Assembly (NCBI GenBank): GCA_028284565.1
Contig: JANQRM010000706.1
Span: 1 to 8,802, forward strand
Length of the DNA: 8,802 nucleotides
Direction: 5' to 3'
DNA from: Anaerolineae bacterium
GTDB taxonomy: Bacteria > Chloroflexota > Anaerolineae > Aggregatilineales > Phototrophicaceae
In this document: one piece after another, positions 1 to 6,091 of the stretch
How the letters are laid out: each line of letters opens with the position of its first letter
Position numbering within the stretch: position 1 is the first letter of the stretch
Notes under the pieces: model-generated
Told to the model about the DNA's origin: nothing
Database searches by the model: none
The model's input: only the letters and a program-made list of their open reading frames with translations
Position numbers and translations under genes: made by a program

Positions 1-1
1 C

Positions 2-1324
2 ATGCACACCGACGCTGTACTTGAGTTTATGTCCATAGAGGGCTTCCACCTCGTCGGCGGCTTTAATCAAAGCAAGAGCAGCATCTACAGCACGATGCAC
101 GTGGTCGGGTTGGTCATCGGGCGCATTGAAGATTGCCATTAAGCCATCCCCAAAGAACTTATCAAGTGTGCCTTCCCATCCCAAGACGACACCAGCGGCG
201 AGGCTCAGGTAATGGTTAAGGACTTCTACGACTTGTTCCGGTTTGGCGTTTTCACTCCATGCCGTATAGCCTCGAATATCCGCGAAGAGAACCGAAATCT
301 CTTTACGGTTGCCACCCAATTGTATATCTGGTTGTTGCAAGGCTTCATTCACCACGGACGGCGAAACAAATCGCTCAAAGGTGTCTTGGACTTGTTGCTT
401 AGAATTGCGGAGGGCATCGTAGTTCTGTGAGTTTTCGATGGCAATCGCCGCATAATCACTCAGCGCACTCAAGAGATTGCTATCATCTGGTGTGAAAGGT
501 TCGGCATGGTCTTTGAGATGACTGACACCGAGTACGCCAAGCGGTTGTCTGTTGATTATCATCGGAGCATAGGCAACCGAATAGGGTGCGTCTGGGTCGG
601 GGTTGTTCTGCAGTTGATCGGGACCCAAGGCAATGGGCTGTCCTTTTTTCAAGACATGATTAGCGATGGGGTCTTGTATCTCGAAATTGGTGGGGGTTGC
701 GCCTGCCATGTTGTAACGTTTTTGTGCGCGACATATCAATGACTGATTTTCGATCAGATAAACGAAACCCTCTTCTGCACGGGTGATTTGCACAGCTGCT
801 TCAATAATCACGGGCAGTAATTCATCTAGGTCAGTGGTGGAGGTGACACTCTTACCGACATTGTACAAGATATTCAATTCTCCAAGCCGACGTTGTAGCT
901 CGCGGTTCGCTTGTAGGACACGTTCTGTTAGGGCTTCTTTCTCGCGGCGGAGGCGGGTTTCAGATAAACTCCGTTCAATTGCTTCTAGCATTTCATCAGG
1001 TGAGTAGGGCTTCTTGACATAATCCTTCACACCTAAGCGATAGACCTCGATGGCAATATCCTCTGAGCCATGAAAGGTCATTAGAATCACCGGAATGTCC
1101 ACATGATGAGCATCTAGTTGCTTAAGGACATCAATCCCATCCAAGCGGGGCATTTGCAAATCGAGCAACATCAAATCTGGACGATGCTCCATCGCCATTT
1201 GCAAGCCCTCTTGCCCATCTTTGGCGGTCAGATAACGAAAGCCATTGGGTTCGAGGACATAGTGTGAAACAAAGTCTCTATTTTCTTTGCCGTCATCAAC
1301 GACGAGAATAGTTTCTCCCGACAC
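2..1324 (-). CDS. Receiver-GAF-adenylate/guanylate cyclase protein (3' end cut by window)
   Basis: I translated 441 codons of this gene; it continues past base 1. A receiver domain (about residues 5-120) has the acidic pair D10/D11, phospho-acceptor D55, T83 and K105. A helical, probably coiled-coil linker (about 120-150, rich in R/E/L) leads to a GAF sensor domain (about 155-300), then a DTFERFV linker (314-320) and a class III cyclase domain starting near 340. The cyclase keeps metal aspartates D349 (FADIRGYT) and D393 (DKFFGD) and purine-site lysine K389, so it should be active. The C-terminal catalytic residues lie outside the window. The GTG start is chosen because AAGGA sits 9 nt upstream and no ATG occurs between it and an upstream in-frame TAA. 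Cytoplasmic; likely converts ATP to cAMP on phosphorylation or GAF ligand binding (inferred). It diverges from the kinase operon, which makes that kinase a candidate partner. Confidence 0.93.
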   Translation of the reverse strand, partial: MSGETILVVDDGKENRDFVSHYVLEPNGFRYLTAKDGQEGLQMAMEHRPDLMLLDLQMPRLDGIDVLKQLDAHHVDIPVILMTFHGSEDIAIEVYRLGVKDYVKKPYSPDEMLEAIERSLSETRLRREKEALTERVLQANRELQRRLGELNILYNVGKSVTSTTDLDELLPVIIEAAVQITRAEEGFVYLIENQSLICRAQKRYNMAGATPTNFEIQDPIANHVLKKGQPIALGPDQLQNNPDPDAPYSVAYAPMIINRQPLGVLGVSHLKDHAEPFTPDDSNLLSALSDYAAIAIENSQNYDALRNSKQQVQDTFERFVSPSVVNEALQQPDIQLGGNRKEISVLFADIRGYTAWSENAKPEQVVEVLNHYLSLAAGVVLGWEGTLDKFFGDGLMAIFNAPDDQPDHVHRAVDAALALIKAADEVEALYGHKLKYSVGVH

Positions 1325-1371
1325 GTAGAAAAATCCTTCTATGTCATGGTTGTCGCTCAAGTATAGCCCAC

Positions 1372-1377
1372 ATTATA
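1372..1377 (-). promoter_or_regulatory. Candidate -10 box for the receiver-GAF-cyclase gene
   Basis: On the minus strand this reads TATAAT, a perfect sigma-70 -10 hexamer, about 48 nt upstream of the GTG start. The hexamer 17 bp further upstream (CTGCAG) is not a good -35 match, so this promoter may be weak or activator dependent. Confidence 0.4.
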
Positions 1378-1428
1378 TGATAAAGGGTAATTCTCTGCAG
1401 GTGAAGTTAATATGTAATAAAAAAGCAA

Positions 1429-1457
1429 TTGCGGCGATAGTCGCTTCTTCCTATAAT
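1429..1457 (+). promoter_or_regulatory. Candidate sigma-70 promoter for signal peptidase operon
   Basis: TTGCGG at 1429-1434 and a perfect TATAAT at 1452-1457 are separated by exactly 17 bp. The start codon at 1522 lies about 65 nt downstream of the -10. The spacer begins with a short inverted repeat GCGA-TAG-TCGC (1434-1444), which could be an operator or chance. Confidence 0.6.
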
Positions 1458-1521
1458 GCAACTCGTGATAATAGGCTTAAATCACCATTTATGTAGTATT
1501 TCATACTAAAGGAACCTGAAT

Positions 1522-2106
1522 TTGTCTGAATTAGTCGAAGGTCAAGCACTCGAAAAACTTCCACGCCCAAAGTTGAAACTACCGGGTATCGGTTGGGAGG
1601 TTGTTAGCACACTCATTTTTGTCATTGCTGTGACGGTTCTTTTTGACCTTGCGATACCACGCTCGTTGGTGGACGGGCATAGTATGGAGCCCACCTTTTT
1701 TGGGGATGACCGCCTGGTTGTCAGTCGCGTCAATTATCTTTTCGGCAGACCAGAGCGAGGCGATATTGTTGTTTTCAATTCTTTAGATGAACGAGAAGCG
1801 GCGCAAGGGATCATGCTCATCAAACGAGTTGTCGGCTTGCCGAGCGAAACCGTCACTATCCGAGATGCAACCATGTTTGTCAACGGCGTAGAATTCGACG
1901 AACCCTATATCAAAGAAGCTTGTCTCCCTAGTGATTGCAGAGATAATGAATGGGTCTTGGGAGAAAATGAATACTTCGTAATGGGGGACAATCGAAATGC
2001 CAGCAAAGACTCTCGTCGATTTGGTCCTGTGAATATCGACCATATCGTGGGTGAGGTCATCTTTCGTTATTGGCCCCTCCAAACTTTTGGCTTTCCTAGT
2101 GGTTAG
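1522..2106 (+). CDS. lepB: Signal peptidase I
   Basis: Type I signal peptidase (S26 family), 194 residues, near the usual size of the short Gram-positive-like form. It cleaves signal peptides of exported preproteins on the outer face of the membrane. One membrane segment (about residues 26-47) is followed by the catalytic serine S54 in GHSMEPT, the RGDIVVF box (79-85), the general-base lysine K101 in IKRVVGLP, and the GDNRNASKDSR box (155-165). Both catalytic residues are present. C134 and C139 lie on the exported side and could form a disulfide. The TTG start is supported by AAAGGA at 1508-1513, 8 nt upstream; no nearby ATG fits. It is the first gene of the plus-strand group, 92 bp ahead of the kinase; whether the two are cotranscribed is unclear. 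Confidence 0.95.
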   Translation: MSELVEGQALEKLPRPKLKLPGIGWEVVSTLIFVIAVTVLFDLAIPRSLVDGHSMEPTFFGDDRLVVSRVNYLFGRPERGDIVVFNSLDEREAAQGIMLIKRVVGLPSETVTIRDATMFVNGVEFDEPYIKEACLPSDCRDNEWVLGENEYFVMGDNRNASKDSRRFGPVNIDHIVGEVIFRYWPLQTFGFPSG

Positions 2107-2198
2107 GATTCACCAACAAATCAACCACTTGAGTTTTCCATTCTGCTAAATTCGACTACACTAGACATAGTGAATATTGTTGTTTTGAGGATTTGCGC

Positions 2199-3725
2199 GT
2201 GTCCATAACCACGCTTATCGTCATGGTCATTCATCTCTTCTCATTGGCGAGCCTTGGCGGTTTGGTATTTGCGATGTGGCTGGCTCCTAAAGCAGAATCA
2301 TCCGAACGCTGGTTGGCTGGTTTTTGTGGCGTGCTGTGGTTGTGGGCAGGGATGTCGTTGATTCAGGTGACGCAGGTAACTGCTATCTCGCCGATTATCT
2401 TTCGCCTTTACAGTAGTGCATGGATATTGTCGTTCGCTATCTACTTTGTCTTTGTTGTGGATTGGACACATGCGCAAGGGCGTGTTGTACAAGTTGCCAG
2501 TGCCACGTTGATTCTGTTGGGAATTGCGATTGGCTTACTCATCTGGCTAGGCGATACTCGCAATCTGGCGAGTGCTACGGCTGGAACTTCTTTGACGACG
2601 ACAGAATTTACCATTGTTGGTGTAGCGGTCATCTATCTGATTGTCACAATTTGGATTTTATTAGATACGGGGACTGAGCAAGCAACTTGGTTACGCTTAC
2701 CTACCATTGCTCTTATCATAGGCTATTTCCTCAGCTTGTTTGATGCGCCTCGCCAAAGCGGTGTCGACATACTGTTGCAGACTATTGTGGCGATTGCTAT
2801 TGGTCGCAAGTTAATCCAACAGCGTTTGCTCCAACCCTTAATTGAATTACACGCTGAATTGCGTGTAGCAAACCGTGACTTGCAAAATGCCGTCAATGAG
2901 TTGTCCTATGAAAAGGCACAGATTACGAGCCTGACCCAACAGCTCGAACAATCAAATCGCTTTAAAGATCAATTTCTGGCAACGATGAGCCACGAATTGC
3001 GAACTCCATTGAATTCTATTTTGGGCTATAGTGAATTGTTGCTCAAAAATGTGTACGGAGAACTTCAAGATCAACAGCATGATCGCCTTGAACGTGTTTA
3101 TCAGAATGGCATGCATTTATCGGGACTGATAAACGCGATATTGGATTTAAATAAGATTGATTCGGGCAAAATGCGTTTGGATGTCAACCGATTCCAATTA
3201 GTGGATATTATTCGCTCACTGGAAGAAGATGTTCGTGCTTTATGCAAGGAAAAAGAACTGGACTATTCGATTGATTTTACGGACTCCATGCCGGTTGTCA
3301 TGGGAGATAAGAAGCGACTTACACAGGTCTTTGATATTCTGATCAAAAACGCCATTAAATTTACGCATGACGGTTATGTCCGTGTCCACGCAACGAACCT
3401 TCAAGTGGTTGATGGGATATGTAAGACCTTTCAATTGCCCACATCCGGCTGGCTCAAAGATGGCGATTGGGTTTTGGCTTGGGTGAAAGATAGTGGCATT
3501 GGGATAGCACCCGAAAATCAATCTGAAATATTTGACCAGTTTTCTCAGGTGGACGGGAGCCGAACACGAGAACATGAAGGAATTGGTCTTGGCTTGACAA
3601 TTGCGAAACGCTTGATTGAAATGCACGATGGTGTAATCTGGGTGCAAAGTCGTTTGGATGAGGGCAGTACCTTTTATGTTGCGCTTCCTGTTGCCCTAGA
3701 AGCAGAAATTGTTCAATCAGCCTAA
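2199..3725 (+). CDS. Membrane sensor histidine kinase (multi-TM sensor, HisKA-HATPase)
   Basis: Sensor kinase of 508 residues. The first ~205 residues hold six or seven hydrophobic segments with little extracytoplasmic sequence, so the stimulus is probably sensed within or near the membrane. A coiled coil (about 213-255) joins them to HisKA with the phospho-histidine H265 in MSHELRTPLN, then HATPase_c with the N box around N384, G1 box DSGIGI (431-436), F box IFDQF and G2 box GIGLGL (461-466). All ATP-binding motifs are intact and there is no attached receiver, so phosphate must go to a separate protein; the next two genes encode receivers. I prefer the GTG at 2199 over the TTG at 2193 because GAGGA (2187-2191) is 7 nt from the GTG but too close to the TTG. 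Confidence 0.93.
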   Translation: MSITTLIVMVIHLFSLASLGGLVFAMWLAPKAESSERWLAGFCGVLWLWAGMSLIQVTQVTAISPIIFRLYSSAWILSFAIYFVFVVDWTHAQGRVVQVASATLILLGIAIGLLIWLGDTRNLASATAGTSLTTTEFTIVGVAVIYLIVTIWILLDTGTEQATWLRLPTIALIIGYFLSLFDAPRQSGVDILLQTIVAIAIGRKLIQQRLLQPLIELHAELRVANRDLQNAVNELSYEKAQITSLTQQLEQSNRFKDQFLATMSHELRTPLNSILGYSELLLKNVYGELQDQQHDRLERVYQNGMHLSGLINAILDLNKIDSGKMRLDVNRFQLVDIIRSLEEDVRALCKEKELDYSIDFTDSMPVVMGDKKRLTQVFDILIKNAIKFTHDGYVRVHATNLQVVDGICKTFQLPTSGWLKDGDWVLAWVKDSGIGIAPENQSEIFDQFSQVDGSRTREHEGIGLGLTIAKRLIEMHDGVIWVQSRLDEGSTFYVALPVALEAEIVQSA

Positions 3726-3753
3726 GTTCATTCATCAAACAGAAAGTGGAATC

Positions 3754-4122
3754 ATGTCGAATAAGCGTATCCTTGTTGTGGAAGACAACCGAGATAACAT
3801 GACCTTGATTGTTGATGTTTTGGATTCAATGGATTATACGGTGTTACAAGCTACTGATGGGGAACAGGGGGTCGAGTTAGCTAGGTCAGATATCCCTGAT
3901 CTAATTTTAATGGATTTGTCATTGCCAGTGATGGATGGTTGGACAGCAACTCGACATATTAAGTCGGATGATGCCTTAAAACACATTCCCGTCATTGCCT
4001 TAACAGCACATGCGATGGTCGGTGACCGGGAACGTGCGCTTGAAGCGGGCTGTAACGATTACATATCGAAACCGATAAACTTACAGATTTTGGCGCAAAA
4101 ATTGACGGAATACTTAGGATAA
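3754..4122 (+). CDS. Single-domain response regulator (CheY-like receiver)
   Basis: A stand-alone receiver of 122 residues with no output domain. It has acidic residues E10/D11, phospho-acceptor D54 (LMDLSLP), T84 and K106 (SKPIN), so phosphotransfer should work. It most resembles receivers of the DivK/CheY class that act by protein-protein contact or as phosphorelay shuttles. The ATG at 3754 has a GTGGA just upstream. An ATG at 3709 in the same frame would overlap the kinase gene and add residues unlike any receiver, so I reject it. It starts 28 bp after the kinase stop and ends 4 bp before the next gene: one operon with a kinase donor and a cyclase neighbour (inferred). Confidence 0.94.
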   Translation: MSNKRILVVEDNRDNMTLIVDVLDSMDYTVLQATDGEQGVELARSDIPDLILMDLSLPVMDGWTATRHIKSDDALKHIPVIALTAHAMVGDRERALEAGCNDYISKPINLQILAQKLTEYLG

Positions 4123-4126
4123 GATT

Positions 4127-5173
4127 GTGCAAAAAATTCTTGTTGCGGACGATAATATTGATAACCTCGAGTTAATACGCGATATTTTATTTACCGTCGG
4201 CTATCAAGTGGATACCGCGATGGATGGTCCCTCTGCACTGGAAAAAGCGCAAGCATCTCCACCTGATCTGTTTATTTTGGATGTCAATATGCCGGGGATG
4301 TCTGGCTTTGAAGTCGTTGAATCGCTAAAGCTAGATGATAACTTATCTGAAATTCCGGTGATTATGCTAACTGCATTGAGCGAGGTCGAAAACCGTGTTT
4401 ATGCGATGACCATTGGTGCAGATGATTATCTGACGAAACCTTATAGTCCCAAAGAATTGATGGCACGGGTAGAACGACGATTGGCGACTAAAGGGGTCGC
4501 AGATGACCTGAAAGCTAAGCAAAAAGTCATCCGGGATACTTTTGAACGCTTCGTTGCTGCTCCGATTGTCCAGCAAATGCTTCAAGAACCAGCCTCTGTT
4601 AAGTTAGGCGGTAAATCGCAAGAGTTGACCGTACTCTATGCCGACCTTGAAGGGTTCACGAGCTTATCTGAACGGACAGACCCTGAAAAACTCATCAATG
4701 TCTTGAATGACTATCATTCGCTGGTTGTGAAGATTATTCAGCGGTATCAAGGGACGATTGATAAATTCATCGGCGATTGTGTGATGGCACTCTATAATAC
4801 GCCTATGGAACAGCCAGAGCATACCGCTAATGCCGTGAAATCAGCCCTTCATATTCAAGATGAATTGCACTGGTTTCATCAAAACCTAGAACCGCAGTAT
4901 CGTCTGAAGATTAATTTTGGCATTCACACAGGTGTAGCAGTTGTGGGCAATGTGGGGACCAACGAATTGATGGATTTTACTGCTTTGGGAGATACGGTGA
5001 ACGTTGCAGCACGGCTACAAGACGTGGCTACAAAGGGTCAAATCCTGATTACAAAAGAGGTCTATCATCAAGTCGAGGACTTTGTCTTGGGACGAAAACA
5101 CGGACCTCTTATGCTAAAAAATCGGACGCAACCCATCGAAGTTTATGAGATTTCTAACACCTTAATTGATTGA
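4127..5173 (+). CDS. Receiver-class III adenylate cyclase response regulator
   Basis: 348 residues: receiver (about 1-120) with D8/D9, phospho-acceptor D52, T82 and K104, a short helical linker with DTFERFV (137-143), and a class III cyclase domain (about 160-348). The catalytic set is complete: metal aspartates D173 (YADLEGFT) and D217 (DKFIGD), purine-site K213 and T285 (DFTALGD), and transition-state residues N292 and R296 (VNVAAR). The Lys/Thr purine pair is that of class IIIb adenylate cyclases (CyaC type), so ATP to cAMP is the likely reaction; class III enzymes work as dimers. GTG start, with AGGA at 4116-4119 inside the end of the previous gene and 7 nt spacing, implying coupled translation. 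The receiver is the natural acceptor for the kinase upstream. Confidence 0.93.
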   Translation: MQKILVADDNIDNLELIRDILFTVGYQVDTAMDGPSALEKAQASPPDLFILDVNMPGMSGFEVVESLKLDDNLSEIPVIMLTALSEVENRVYAMTIGADDYLTKPYSPKELMARVERRLATKGVADDLKAKQKVIRDTFERFVAAPIVQQMLQEPASVKLGGKSQELTVLYADLEGFTSLSERTDPEKLINVLNDYHSLVVKIIQRYQGTIDKFIGDCVMALYNTPMEQPEHTANAVKSALHIQDELHWFHQNLEPQYRLKINFGIHTGVAVVGNVGTNELMDFTALGDTVNVAARLQDVATKGQILITKEVYHQVEDFVLGRKHGPLMLKNRTQPIEVYEISNTLID

Positions 5174-5223
5174 TTGCCTATCCTCTTATTATCGGGACAT
5201 GGGTTCTTTGGGCTTAATAAGGT

Positions 5224-5259
5224 CAGAAACTGTCGTTTCTGTGTTGTTCCGAGTTTTTT
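5224..5259 (+). terminator. Probable rho-independent terminator of the kinase/cyclase operon
   Basis: Perfect 7-bp stem CAGAAAC / GTTTCTG with loop TGTC (5224-5241), then TTTTTT at 5254-5259. The T run is 12 nt past the stem, longer than ideal. An alternative outer pairing GGTCA (5221-5225) with TGACC (5259-5263) exists. It sits about 50 bp after the cyclase stop and between convergent genes. Confidence 0.5.
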
Positions 5260-5305
5260 GACCGCTAGAAATCCTCTCGTTCTTCGTTTGGATTGGGGTC
5301 ACGAG

Positions 5306-5902
5306 CTAGGCACTTTGGGAATAATGTGCAAATAATAGGGGTTCTGCCTCGGCTAAGACGGTCTTTCGCATCGTAAGCGAGATGCGTCGCCCACGTTGGA
5401 TAGTGCGTCCATCATAGATATCGGTTTTTCGCCCTGCAATGCCATGCTTCCATCGATAGCGCGCCTCACCACGAAGCACCACAAGACTTCTGGGTTTAAG
5501 ATAGATCGAATGACGTTGGCGGGTATCCACATGTGTAAAATCCAGATAACAACCAGAATTCAAAGTGAGCGAAACAATGGTATCTCCAAAGCACGGCCCG
5601 CAATCAAGATGAGGGGTGATGCCTTGTCCGGGGAGGTATTCATTGACGATGATTTGGTCGGGTGCAATGAAGACGTATCCATCTGCAACCAACTGTTCCG
5701 CCAAGTGTTGGCCCCAAATAGGCAGTTTACCCAAGTACATGCTAGTATCGATTTGCCGTTTTCGATAATCATAACTATAGCCATAATGCTGTACCCGCCG
5801 CTTAAAATTAGCTATCCATGGAGATTGATCAATTGAAGCAATTAACTGTGTTTGTAATTCTTTGGAGATATACTCAGGAATGTATTGCAATCCTTGTATC
5901 AT
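5306..5902 (-). CDS. AlkB/ALKBH8-like Fe(II)/2-oxoglutarate dioxygenase
   Basis: 198 residues, a single oxygenase domain. The iron ligands are H98 and D100 (PHLD) and H153 (WKHGI); the 2-oxoglutarate/substrate arginines are R173 and R179 in RRISLTMR, matching the R-x-[NS]-x-T-x-R signature of AlkB enzymes. NEYLPGQGITPHLD and the GD-IVSL-LNSG stretch resemble the ALKBH8-like branch more than E. coli AlkB. AlkB proteins hydroxylate alkylated bases in nucleic acid; ALKBH8 acts on wobble uridine of tRNA, but bacterial members of this branch are not well characterised, so the substrate is open. ATG start with GAGGTGA ending 3 nt upstream, an almost full match to the anti-Shine-Dalgarno sequence. 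It diverges from tRNA-Glu and converges with the cyclase operon. Confidence 0.88.
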   Translation of the reverse strand: MIQGLQYIPEYISKELQTQLIASIDQSPWIANFKRRVQHYGYSYDYRKRQIDTSMYLGKLPIWGQHLAEQLVADGYVFIAPDQIIVNEYLPGQGITPHLDCGPCFGDTIVSLTLNSGCYLDFTHVDTRQRHSIYLKPRSLVVLRGEARYRWKHGIAGRKTDIYDGRTIQRGRRISLTMRKTVLAEAEPLLFAHYSQSA

Positions 5903-5933
5903 ACTTCACCTCAGATGTGGAACTTTTGTTCTA

Positions 5934-5963
5934 ATTTTATCATAATAATAGCCTCCATGTCAA
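5934..5963 (-). promoter_or_regulatory. Sigma-70-like promoter of the AlkB-like gene
   Basis: On the minus strand, a perfect TTGACA (5958-5963) and TAAAAT (5934-5939) are 18 bp apart, leaving a leader of roughly 25 nt before the ATG at 5902. Confidence 0.65.
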
Positions 5964-5976
5964 ACACAAATTTCCC

Positions 5977-6005
5977 TTGACTTTGGATATAGAGATGCGT
6001 ATAGT
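5977..6005 (+). promoter_or_regulatory. Sigma-70-like promoter of tRNA-Glu
   Basis: TTGACT (5977-5982) and TATAGT (6000-6005) with a 17-bp spacer, 13 nt before the mature tRNA 5' end. Its -35 box lies back to back with that of the divergent AlkB-like gene, only 13 bp away. Confidence 0.75.
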
Positions 6006-6018
6006 AAGAGGGTTGTTT

Positions 6019-6091
6019 GGCCCCTTCGTCTAGCGGCCTAGGATGCCACCCTTTCAAGGTGGAGACACGGGTTCGAGTCCCGTAGGGGCTA
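6019..6091 (+). tRNA. tRNA-Glu (UUC anticodon)
   Basis: Complete cloverleaf of 73 nt without encoded CCA. The acceptor arm GGCCCCT pairs with AGGGGCT (G1-U72 wobble at the end), D arm from GTCT, anticodon stem CCACC/GGTGG with loop CTTTCAA giving anticodon TTC, and T arm ACGGG/CCCGT with loop TTCGAGT. It reads GAA (and GAG by wobble). It has its own promoter and terminator. Bases 6054-6091 also encode, on the other strand, the last codons of the serine recombinase, so the tRNA 3' half is the likely integration target; the tRNA remains intact. Confidence 0.96.
6054..6091 (+). other. Candidate integration site (att) in the 3' half of tRNA-Glu
   Basis: The recombinase reading frame has no stop before it enters the tRNA; its last 12 residues (VAPTGLEPVSPP) are the antisense reading of the tRNA T arm and acceptor. 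An integrase gene ending at a tRNA 3' end is the classic layout of an element inserted there. I found no second copy of the tRNA 3' end in the window, so the exact core and the other junction are unknown. Confidence 0.4.

Noticed and set aside
212..1007. Three plus-strand ORFs (212-430, 506-742, 783-1007)
   Set aside because: They lie antisense to the receiver-GAF-cyclase gene, whose minus-strand frame is open from 1324 to the window edge with clear domains; the ORFs have no recognisable motifs.
5396..5836. Plus-strand 146-codon ORF
   Set aside because: Antisense to the AlkB-like gene, which has full iron and oxoglutarate motifs and a strong ribosome site.
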